This document shows, in pieces, positions 54,501 to 64,000 of a DNA stretch of 64,000 nt. Numbering within the stretch: position 1 is the stretch's first letter; every line of letters begins with the position of its first letter. The position numbers and the translations under genes are program-made. The DNA is from Nectonema munidae (lineage: Eukaryota > Nematomorpha > Nectonematoida > Nectonematidae). Under the pieces are notes generated by a model, which worked only from the letters and a program-made list of their open reading frames with translations, was not told the DNA's origin and made no database searches. The stretch lies in assembly GCA_030549495.1 (NCBI GenBank), contig JAUIRK010000081.1, positions 1 to 64,000 of the forward strand. Reading direction: 5' to 3'.

Positions 54501-56128
54501 CACTAGGTTTTTGGTTCAATTCCAGCATCAAACGTATTTGATCATAGTTCGAGACAATGGCTTGAAAGAGTGCTCGGTACCTTTACCTTTACAAAAACAA
54601 TACCTTTATGATGACTTGGGAATCAAGCTTGCCTCAACACTAAAAAAACTAAATCAAAAATCTGGGTATAGTTGAAGATATAAAGTGATGCGTAAATTAT
54701 ATTCATGCTACAGACATTTGCCATATTTGCTTGTATTATTGCAATTAAGGAAGAGCAATCGCCTTCCACCATGCAGGCTTTGAAAAAGGATAAAAGCAAT
54801 TTAACAGCTTGGATCGAAAAAACTAAAAATTTTATGAGTCTACATTGTTTGTTATGGTGAATCAAAAAAATAATCGCTTCTTATATGTGGGAGGTTTTTC
54901 CTATGTTGATCAAAAATATAGAGAGGGAGATAATGTTTTAATTTTACATATAGGCACACAGACACACGCGATCTACAGATTTAATAACGTGAATCTGGTT
55001 TAACGTATTTGAACCTAGAAAAGGCATAAGACATTTAGTAATTTGATGTAAAAGTACCCTAGAATAAAAAGATTGCCTGTGTCATAACCATTTAGATATT
55101 AACCAAAATTCAACGACTGCTTTCCTTTTAACTAGATTTTCTTATACCATGAAATGGGAGATTTTTATTTCATGTGTCACTGGGGGAATGGATACATTAT
55201 GCCTAAAGATGTATACCATTGTTCCGAAAGGTGACGCAGGCGACTTCAGTAATCTATATTCAATTCTATTTAAAACAAGAGTTCCTCTGCATTTACTTTG
55301 GGAACAATGGTACTAAATGGGTTAAGACATTATATCTGGGGAACCATCGGTTAAAATCGCTGCTACGCTCAGCTATTACGTAAGAAAATGACGTATAAAT
55401 GCGATATCTCAAGTGTCAAAGCCAGTATGTGAACATTCCTGCTATTTACTTCTATTCCACGCGTCTTGCCTTTTTTCGATAAAAAAAGTCATATTCAATA
55501 CATTGACTATGTCATTTTTGAAATCAAAAATCAAATTTTATAATTTTAAGAGCCACTATTTTTTCAACACCTCGAATTTAAAATCGATTTGACATTAGTA
55601 ATAATGTTTTTTACTTTCAAAAAAAAGCGATCAAAAATAGAGCATGCTAGTCACTGATAAATATTCTTATAAAATCATTTTTTCCTCTAAGATTGTTCAA
55701 AAAACACCTTACACTACATGTACAAAGAAATAAATAATTATAATTTTGTATATACTGCATAAGGATCCCCTAAAAAATATTCTGAGGAGAACATACAGTG
55801 CCGCTTTCACTTGCTTCTCAGCTCTAGACCAAAAATTTTGAACCCATTTCAAAAAATATTTGTCTTTCTTTACTTTAATATGAGACTTACTAGCTTTCTG
55901 ATTGGCGCTCAAGGAATCAGTTTTTTTTACATATGGTCTCCTATATGATATGTCTCAAATTTCTCCCATATGTCTCCCTAAAAACGTTTTTTGAAGCAAA
56001 ACGAGAAAGTGGCGTTAGAAAAAGAGTGGCATAGGATGGAATGAGAGTAGAGAAGCTGATGAAAATAAGTCGGGAAGCGATGCATGCAAAAAGCGAGAGT
56101 GAAAAAGGAGAGAAGATGAAAAAGACAC
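51592..56128 (-). other. Alpha-actinin intron, 4.5 kb (largest in the window)
   Basis: Donor GTGTCT, acceptor TCTCGTTCAG. AT-rich. A 109-codon - strand frame at 54099-54428 has coding-like text (VLDGREIILNLSLITEFF, FVKNYCFAALKKSQCIHSIS) but no family I recognise. Half-copies of TTAA-type elements may lie at 55190-55325 (GGGAACAATGGTACTAAATG then GGTTAAG). A perfect B box without a convincing tRNA lies near 54515. Confidence 0.7.
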
Positions 56129-56214
56129 CTTGAGAGCGCCGGAGAAAGCGTGGTAGTAGCAAGAGACGTAAGTCATGATCGCCTTATCATCCGGCCTAGG
56201 CATAGAAACGATGT
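56129..56214 (-). CDS. ACTN: Alpha-actinin exon (second calponin-homology domain, end)
   Basis: Two bases completing Asp, then [20 protein letters not shown] and [24 protein letters not shown] is the signature end of CH2 in alpha-actinins. Acceptor TTTCTTTAG, donor GTGTCT. Joins in frame to the exon at 51591. Confidence 0.94.
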
Positions 56215-57225
56215 CTAAAGAAAAGAAGCGAGAGTCGAGTGAGTGGAAGTTTCAGGCGCTAGCACTTTGCACTTCATTTCACAGTTAAACTTACTGAGCC
56301 CTTCCAGCTACAAGTGACCCACAAAATAAAAAGCGCTTCATCTTTATGACACCACTTTTTAAAGTCTAAGTGAATTAGCCCACCAATCCATTCAAAATAT
56401 TATTCATCTACCTGACAAGTTTTGAAAAGTGTTTTTATGTCAGAGGTTTATAACTTTATTGACCAAAGAACACTAACTATATTATGGGCATAGTTTTCGG
56501 AAATGAAGAAATGTTTGAATGCATTATTTGAAGCATTTTCTAAATATAGAAACTTATAAAGAAAATTTTTCATTGTTTCCAGATTTTCTACCTTCTCCAT
56601 GATACCTCGTTGACATCATAAAAAAGAAACTTTACAAATGAAAAGGAGTAATTGTCAAAAAAGATTTTTGAGAAGTTTAACAAAGAAATCATTAATAAAA
56701 GAGACGTTAAAAACCCTCCAACCAGTCCTAAATGAAAGGGTGGACCGTTCTATACTCGATTTAAATATTAAATTAAAAACAAATTCTGGCATGGAAAATG
56801 TAAATAAACCTTGACAAAAAGGTAACAATTTTTTAATATTTTCCAAAAATTCTAGACTGATAGATGAATTAAATATTTTCATCAATGAGACAAGTTTTCT
56901 TGGGGTGTGAGTAGTTTAATTTCCTCGCATACAAACGGCGTAAATTGCGCTTTCCCATGAAAACACCCCTAGGTACCTTTAACTTACATCTGTGAGAAGT
57001 ATAGGAAGATTAATAAGAATAGGTAGGCTTCCATATAAAATTGCGCTGTCCATGGATGTAATAAAAGTGTAGGTGAAAATAAAAATAGAAGGAAAAATAT
57101 GTCACCTTTTCAATTATTTTATACTTTAAGTTTAAATAATATCGCATATGTATTTAGACGATGAAATTAATGAGTGGAATATGACGTAACAAATGTAGGA
57201 ATAGGAATAACTGATAAGAAAATAC
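56215..57225 (-). other. Alpha-actinin intron, 1.0 kb
   Basis: Donor GTATTT, acceptor CTTTAG. Nothing recognised inside. Confidence 0.8.
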
Positions 57226-57307
57226 CCTCTGCATCCAACATTTTAGGAATATCCAAATGCTTTTCAGCAACTTCAAACGCCAAATTTAAATTTGTTAAAG
57301 GATCATC
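57226..57307 (-). CDS. ACTN: Alpha-actinin exon (second calponin-homology domain, middle)
   Basis: 27 codons plus one base: [20 protein letters not shown], then PKMLDAE and the G of Asp. Matches DDP..NLN.AFdVAEk.[11 protein letters not shown]. Acceptor CAATTTTAG, donor GTATTT. Confidence 0.94.
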
Positions 57308-58593
57308 CTAAAATTGAAAAGTATTCGAATGATTTAAATATTTTCAAATGTAAACACTCGCGTTTTAAAACCTCCACTTTTTAACGACAATTAATTGACT
57401 AAAAATGGGGCTTATCCACGTAAACATAATTTAACCTCAATTTATATCTTGAATAAATATCAAATGTAAGTTTATTAAGCTTATTTCATTATTACATAAA
57501 AAATATTCTATTTATCGCTTAGAAGATGAAGCTCAATGTTTCAAAAGTTAAGGGACGGATCATCCACACATACAAGGTATGCTCCTGAAAATAATAGCGT
57601 ATAATTGGGATGGGGATTATCCACGTTAACACGAGTCAAGATAAAAGGAAATCAAATGATGATAATGAATATTGAAGGAGTCCTTTCTTCAAAATTACGC
57701 ATCATTGGAATTTCCCATTAGCTCTGCGTGGTTCAGTCATGTAAATGTATTTGTGACAAAAAAGTATATCAGTTGGATAAAAAAAAAGAGGTTTTTAAGC
57801 CCGTTTAAAAAAGCATCAATGAACGTAGACGATTTTATCTTGGTAAAGTGACTCTGATCGCACTCTATCAATGATTTCGACTATTCAAATTTATTCCTCA
57901 ATTTGCATAAAATTAGCATTAGTGATAGTATTAGCGTTTGTGTTGAGGTTAGTTTTAGTCTTAGTGCAATCGTACATACATGCATTTACTTACATACACA
58001 TATTCCGACATTCTTGACACAAACTTTCCTATGTATTTATATTAATACACGTCTGACACAAAAAATAACATCTAGAAATACATACTACATACATATTGAC
58101 ATTAGACACCCATGCGCTGAAATACTAAATCGCAAACACAGCGGTACAACCGTGATTTCTTGTATTATGAGGCAGAAAGAGGTAAACTCTCTCATGCCAC
58201 GAAAATCGCTTTCTTTGAATATTAAATTTTGATTGAGAATGAAAGCAGAAGGCCAGTCTTCAAAATTTTGGTCTTCAAAGGGTGAAGAAGCGATATTTTT
58301 GATTTCTATTGCTAGGGTTCTGTGCATGAAAAGTTTGACAAACCTTGGCATAAAGTGTACATTTCAAAAAATTTAGTTTACACTCAACTACAGCTTCATA
58401 CAAGAGAATATAGAATTGGAAAGTTGACGCGAATGAAATAAATACAAACTCGTATACTTAAAATCATCTTCTTCACGTAATTGGATATAGCGGTAAACAA
58501 CGACTACACTTCCCACTTTATACGATGAAGCAAATGGAGAGAGATAGCTGCTTAGCTGAGATACGAAAATCTGTTAAATTAACATAAGAATAC
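57308..58593 (-). other. Alpha-actinin intron, 1.3 kb
   Basis: Donor GTATTC, acceptor ATTTTAG. A TTAA-type element fragment may lie at 57820-57875 (CGTAGACGATTTTATCTTGG). No other feature seen. Confidence 0.75.
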
Positions 58594-58672
58594 CTTTGAA
58601 AGTTTGGAATAGTCGATAAGATCTGGTCTGTGTCTATGTATGAGAGCGCAAAACGCTAATCCATCTTTGAAA
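58594..58672 (-). CDS. ACTN: Alpha-actinin exon (second calponin-homology domain, core)
   Basis: One base completing Ser, then [20 protein letters not shown] and [26 protein letters not shown] is the calponin-homology signature. Acceptor TTTGTTCTTAG, donor GTATTC. Confidence 0.95.
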
Positions 58673-61075
58673 CTAAGAACAAAGATTACAAGAAATCATA
58701 TTTAAAACGACTTTTTAAGAGTGGATAGTATAGCCAAATTTTGAATGCTGTGGAGAGAAAAAATCAAAGATACATTATTAAAGTCAAAAAGTATGCTTTA
58801 TTTAAAACAAAATCAATATACAGTGGCGTGTAAAAGTTCCGGCCACAAGTTAAAACTATATTATTTTTGTTTTTATTATTTTTTAAAATATTTTTTATGC
58901 AATTAAATTCATACAAATATTAATTTTTATATTAGTAAAAATTTTAAATGTTATTCATTTATAGAAAAATTCATTTATATCGTTTACTTATCAAAAATGT
59001 CGTGCAAAAGTTTTCGCCCGGAGAACTTTATTCATATAAATATTTTTTATTTCTATAAAAAATTCCTTTATCTTAATAATAAAATTTTGACAATCTTCTG
59101 TTTTTATCATAAAATCTTTTGTTTGCTTGAATTTTTATATTTGATCATATATGCCTTAAATATCCTTCGAATTAAGACCTTCATAAGTCATATCTCTGTT
59201 AATAAATAGAAGGCAAAGAGCTAAAGCTAACTCGTTTGGATTATCTAGAAGTAATATTTCTTACTACAGAAACTATTGCAAATATAGCAAAACAGGCATT
59301 TCTGAAAAATAGATATAAAAAATGTACAAAAAATGATACGAACTTCCCATATGTCCCAATTTGTCTGCAAAACAAGTAATGTATGGATTTAATTAATCAT
59401 AAAATACTTCAATATTGGAAAGTTGTAGTTCAGCTAAAATAAATCCGCTTTGAGAAACATTCAATTGAAAATGATTATTGTGGACAACAGAAAAGGCATT
59501 TAGAGCATGCCTGATAGGCACAAATATATTCAAACTAAGATTTACCATCCAAAAAATATCAATGAATATTATATATAATTGAAAGAAGCAAACCAAAATA
59601 TCAGAAAAAAAACAACAAAATTAGGTCAAAAAATACGAATAGACTTTAAATAACAAAGCATAGCGAAGTGTTACCAATATGATTTGATATCATGGTCAGT
59701 GCCAGATTAACATAGTAGCAGATGTAGCAGCTCATACATACAGACCCCGCGCTTAGTTGAAATTTTTTTTTTTTGACTTTTTGAAATATCTTTTAGTTTT
59801 CTTCAATTCTTCTTTTATATTTCCTCCTTAAAATAAATTTTTGCTCTTGAATTTTGTGGTTTTTATCTTTTTTTGTAGAAACTAGATCAATTTTATTAAA
59901 AAAATTTTTACTTTCTGATTATCATTTGTAAATTTAATCGATCTGCTACAGGCTCCCCACTTGGTAGATCCGGCACTGATCATGATTGTTATTAATTTTC
60001 AAAAAACTTGAAACAAGTAGTATATTAACCAGTTAACGACCAGAATAATCAGACGATATCTAATGTAAAGCAGAAGATTTGTATTAAAGAGCTTTGATAA
60101 ACGCAGACGATTTTATTTTTGTAAAGTCGACTATAGTCGACTCTGGGCCTTAACGGGTTAACATCTCTTTCAATGGGAAATACAAAATGTGCTTAGACTA
60201 AATTATTATCAATATTATTAGCCATTGCATTTCTGTCCTTTAAAATTCGCAAGGAAATCGAAGAAAAAATGTAAGAGTTGATCAACGAAAATTATCGATA
60301 AATGATATCATATATGCATTAAAATTAAAGGAATTCGTACAGAAAAAATGTCATTAGCCAAAATTTCTTTAGAAATATAAAAAGACATCATTATTGAAAT
60401 CGATTGTAGTATAGATAAGGAATAATTCTATGAATTCGTAAAAATGTGCTAACCAACGTTTTTTGAGTTTGCAATCAACATTCAACTTTACATACATGCA
60501 TGAAGAGTTTTGGTTTTTTTATATCTGAAATTGGATTTGAATTATCATCAAGTTTACTCAAATCATAATCAATTTTACAATGACAACTTCAAATGAACAA
60601 GGAATGCCAACTCTATTATTTTTACAATAGTACACACGAAACAATACACAATTGCCTTGATTTTTTCTTTAAAAAATTCGAGGTCAATATATGCAAAACT
60701 CGCAGAGGAAAGATCACTCAAGCCAATGGTCAAAGCAAAAAGAAAGAAAACTGTCCTAAGTAATTAAGCGTAAGAGTGAAGACGTTTTGGAGGAAGCATT
60801 TTATGGAAGAAGTAAATAATTCTTAGAACTATTCTGGAATTAGTGAAAAATAGAATAAAAGCGCATGCCAACGTAAAATATGTTTTTAAGCATGTAAAAA
60901 CACTTCAATATGGGAATGTGCTAGAGAAAATGTGTCTTTGTTGTCCATTGGGAAAAAAGCTATATGATAATGAAGAAATAAACGTTGTTAAAGTAACGTA
61001 ATTTCAATATATGCCAGAGAAGTCGTAAAGGTAATAAGTTAGGTAAGTTAAAGCGTATCAGAAATAAAAAAAAAC
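58673..61075 (-). other. Alpha-actinin intron, 2.4 kb
   Basis: Donor GTTTTT, acceptor TTCTTAG. It contains the TTAA-type element 60025-60161 and, near 58818-58846, CAGTGGCGTGTAAAAGTTCC, which resembles a Tc1/mariner end. The related phrase GTCGTGCAAAAGTTTTCGCC is at ~59000. Confidence 0.75.
60025..60161 (-). mobile_element. TTAA-type short element with perfect 18-bp palindrome
   Basis: TTAACCAGTTAACGACCAGA at the left and GGGCCTTAACGGGTTAA at the right, each with TTAA (60025-60028 and 60158-60161). The perfect palindrome AGTCGACTATAGTCGACT lies at 60125-60142. Three CAGACGA/CAGAAGA motifs lie between. Near copy at 26219-26350, wider family at 41567, 48371 and 48672. Confidence 0.8.
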
Positions 61076-61163
61076 CTTAGATGAAAGTTTTGAACATTCA
61101 CGTTTTTGTAAGGAGTTGTTTTACGCTGACACCAAAGCAGTAGGCCATCCTTGGCGGTCATTT
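61076..61163 (-). CDS. ACTN: Alpha-actinin exon (start of second calponin-homology domain)
   Basis: Two bases completing Glu, then [20 protein letters not shown] and VNVQNFHL plus two bases of Ser. Matches [29 protein letters not shown]. Acceptor TTGCGTTTAAG, donor GTTTTT, which is a poor donor but the only one restoring the frame. Confidence 0.94.
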
Positions 61164-63339
61164 CTTAAACGCAAACAAATAAACGCTTAAAAAAGAGGCA
61201 TCTTTAACTTTTGCTTTGTGAGTAGAATGAAGTTGCAATTATGTAAATACATAGCGCTTAATAGTAGAAAAAAAAATTTTCCCTCATCTTAAAATATACA
61301 AAAATCACTCGGCGAAAAAATGCTGGCCTTATGGGAGTAAGTTTGCATTAAAAAGACTTGTGTTTCTCTCTCACGAATGTGAAACTTTGCTTTTTATCGT
61401 TATTATATACACGTATGTTATAAAAAAACTCACTGTATTTTAAATGATCATTCTTTAGATGATTCAGCAACAAAAGTAATTTTAGAGGAGAAAGGGTCTT
61501 AAAGTTAAAGCAAGAACTTAAAAGTATTCGGATTATGATATCAATGAATACATAGATCTTGAGTGAAAAATAATGAAGATTGATTTTTACACTGGAGTGA
61601 CCAGACTCAATAGATTACGAACATAGTTTCATTTAACTTGATTATTCCGGAATGTCATCTGAAACAACAAGTTTTTATGATGTTGGGTAAAATTAATGCA
61701 ATATATTTTTAAATCGTATTCTTGTGGGATTCGTAAAGCTCCGATTTGAATATTTCCTCATATATGCAAAACATCAATGAAACTGCTTTACACAAAATGC
61801 TGACTTTTCCAAAAGAATTTTTATAAAGGGGCTTATACAAAAAATCTTCGTGGTTATAACTTTAAAACATGAAAAATGAAAAATCAATTTCATTATAAAT
61901 TCATTGACTATTCTCAATTTATTCAGGCATACTGGAGAGAAAAATTGAAAATGAATAGCAAAATGAAAGGAAAGATCTCAAAATACTAACCTGAAGTTTT
62001 TGTCAGAAAATAATCAAAAAATACTAGTTCAGTTTCGAAAGAAGATAGTTCAATTGAAACATCTAGATTGGATTGAAAAATGTAAAAACAGTTCGGATCA
62101 AGAGCTTCTGAATAGAGAAGAGATTTTACCAATAGAAGCTTTAGAGTTAAGGATATTTTTCTATTTTGTGCTCGATAGTTTAAGTAAAAAATTCTAATCT
62201 TTAGTTTTATTTTTTAAGATTTTTAAGGGGTTTGATGGATTAAATTCAACAAAGGTTTTTCATCTATATAGATGAAAAATTAAGGAAAACTGAAAAGATA
62301 GAGAAGGTTTGAATCTTGTGAAATTTTTTTTTGCTACAATATGTTTTCAATATAGTTTCCAAAATAAGTTAAAAAAAACTATGTCCTACATTTAAGAAGT
62401 GTTTTTAGACTTTCCTTTTAAGTACAAAAGTCCAAATATTTTCTACAGCTTTTTAGTGAATAAATTGTCGAAACACGAATTCGTTCACACGATCTTTATG
62501 AACAAAAAATCCTCCATTTCCACAAATGTAAATTTACTAGGGAATTTTTTAATAAATACGTAAAAGAAATATTAGTTCAACGTTTAGCGCAGGTAAACTG
62601 ACTTAATATATATATGTCTAACTATAACACTCAATTAGTGAATATAACTAAACTTAGAACTAACTACAAGTTATTTAGCAGCTATCTGAAAAGTAGAAGT
62701 TCGATTTAAATTTGTAAAACCAAATAATTATACTCATCTATGTGACAAGTGAAGTTTTTTTTTAAAAAAAATTCAACATCATTGTTATTTCAAAAATGAT
62801 AACTATTTCCGCGTTGCTTTGGTATACACACAAGGCGCATATGTTATAATAATTCAAAAAAGAGTTTCAGCCTTGATCAAAATTGTATCGAACATTTTTA
62901 TATAACTCAAAACAGACTTGTGGACACATTGTTTCTGAAAGCACTAAGAAAACATTCTCTCACTTCGTTTAACCTTAGACAAAAAGGGAGAACTTCAGAA
63001 AATAAAAATCATCTGTTTTAAGCAATATAAAAACATATTGAAAAAGATGAGCAGACCATTCGTTTTCAAAAACGCGGGACTTAAAGGATTCAAACTCATC
63101 CCTCAAATGTACATACTATTAAATTCGCTCAAACGCAATTTTCTTAGCTATTAGACATAGACATGTAAACAAGGTTTGTAGTTTTAAAGGCAATTTTTGA
63201 TGTTTTCAAATAAAAATAGTTTTAGTTATGTGTGTTGGCTTAATGGGTAGCTCAGAGCTTGAACTGTTGAGACTTATATTGCAAACTGATGCTGTATACG
63301 CTGAAATGCTTTTGAAATAGGCAATAAGTGTAAAGAAAC
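61164..63339 (-). other. Alpha-actinin intron, 2.2 kb
   Basis: Donor GTTTCT, acceptor GTTTAAG. AT-rich. A short + strand frame at 62000-62197 shows no family resemblance. Nothing else recognised. Confidence 0.75.
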
Positions 63340-63426
63340 CTTCCATAGTGATGTCTTGGATGGCAAATCGCAGAATTATTGTCCAGATCATTCCAAGAGT
63401 CATTTTCAAGTTTCCATCCACTATTT
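63340..63426 (-). CDS. ACTN: Alpha-actinin exon (end of first calponin-homology domain)
   Basis: Two bases completing Glu, then [20 protein letters not shown] and AIQDITME plus one base. Matches [31 protein letters not shown]. Acceptor TATTCTCTCTAG, donor GTTTCT. This is the most N-terminal exon found. Earlier coding exons (start codon and most of CH1) must be beyond base 64000. Confidence 0.95.
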
Positions 63427-64000
63427 CTAGAGAGAATAAGCAAATCGTAAACACCAATGAGAAAAGTGAGAGCAGAGAAAAATAATATACGTATAACTTA
63501 AAATACACTGTATTATAAACTTTAAATTCAGTCGGAATCAATATGTTGCTATTGATATAGCTAGCAGGGCTGCAGGATCGGAGGAGAAAACGCCCGACTT
63601 CAACTCCAAGTAAGAGCAAAAATGCGCCTTCGACTCCAATCTACAGATTGGAGAACAGAAGTTCGAATCCGACTCTCAATAGTCAGAAACATTTTGCTTT
63701 CATTCCTTTCTTTTATTAATTGTAAATTGGAACTAAGAAAAGGAACTATTTTTTAGAACTTTTAAACCTATTTTTTTAAAACTGTATAGAATATCTCTGA
63801 AACAAAAGGCATGTATTGTATTACTTACGATATAAAAAAAAATAATTTGCTCATGAAGTATATAAAAAATGCTATTGGCTGAAAAATTGCAACTATTCTA
63901 TGAACATTTAGAGAAAGGGTCTTAAATTAGAAGGTTATCAATCGTATAGATAAGATATTGAGGGAATTTTTTCTGATACATTTTTATATCAAAAAAATGA
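63427..64000 (-). other. Start of the next alpha-actinin intron; GACTCC-rich island
   Basis: No further alpha-actinin exon was recognised before the window ends. Bases 63560-63690 contain GACTTCAACTCCAAG, CTTCGACTCCAATC and GAATCCGACTCTC, resembling the islands at 18.3, 25.5 and 26.6 kb. Confidence 0.5.

Noticed and set aside
54490..54530. Possible tRNA from the perfect B box GGTTCAATTCC near 54515
   Set aside because: No A box, acceptor stem or anticodon arm could be fitted around it.
63206..63619. A 137-codon - strand frame read as one membrane protein
   Set aside because: Its centre is the alpha-actinin CH1 exon (63340-63426), with splice signals on both sides. The hydrophobic flanks are intron sequence.
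1..64000. CRISPR arrays, bacterial operons, riboswitches or phage
   Set aside because: The window is eukaryotic. Tandem repeats present are long-unit or microsatellite types, and no prokaryotic genes were seen.

Overview
This is a eukaryotic nuclear window. It is strongly AT-rich, carries intron-split genes with GT-AG junctions, and most of its length is transposon debris. The two recognised genes, an adenylyl cyclase-associated protein (CAP) and an alpha-actinin, are animal cytoskeletal genes. The piggyBac, hAT, non-LTR and Penelope-like remnants fit an arthropod. A copepod such as a salmon louse is my guess from overall character, not something the sequence proves.

Layout. Bases 1-4352 are a piggyBac element with its TTAA ends and a transposase split over three frames. 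The last two coding exons of CAP follow on the + strand (4458-4601 and 12915-12998). Their 8.3-kb intron holds a second piggyBac relic, a 2.7-kb unit bounded by ~130-bp direct repeats, and a broken non-LTR retrotransposon. From 13.1 to 18.7 kb there is little beyond two hAT-like relics. At 18831-19490 (-) lies an intact single-coding-exon gene for a four-pass membrane protein with a PPPY motif. A possible 5' non-coding exon for it sits near 23.3 kb.

From 20 to 44 kb no conserved gene was recognised. This stretch is dominated by a ~6-kb imperfect inverted repeat (30.5-36.5 kb) whose arms contain tandem ~148-bp units, like a foldback transposon. Another piggyBac relic (29.4-30.4 kb), several short inverted-repeat elements and unassigned ORFs lie around it.

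From 44.5 kb to the end the - strand carries alpha-actinin. Ten consecutive coding exons were traced from the middle of the first calponin-homology domain through the rod and EF-hands to the stop codon. About 778 codons are present. The N-terminal ~110-120 codons lie beyond base 64000. Its introns carry TTAA-type short elements and a Penelope-like GIY-YIG fragment bounded by ~70-bp inverted repeats.

The most unusual signal is a family of short TTAA-flanked elements. In them a short palindrome of different sequence in each copy sits at the same place, about 15-22 bp inside one end. The piggyBac element and the inner ends of the large inverted repeat appear to share this layout.
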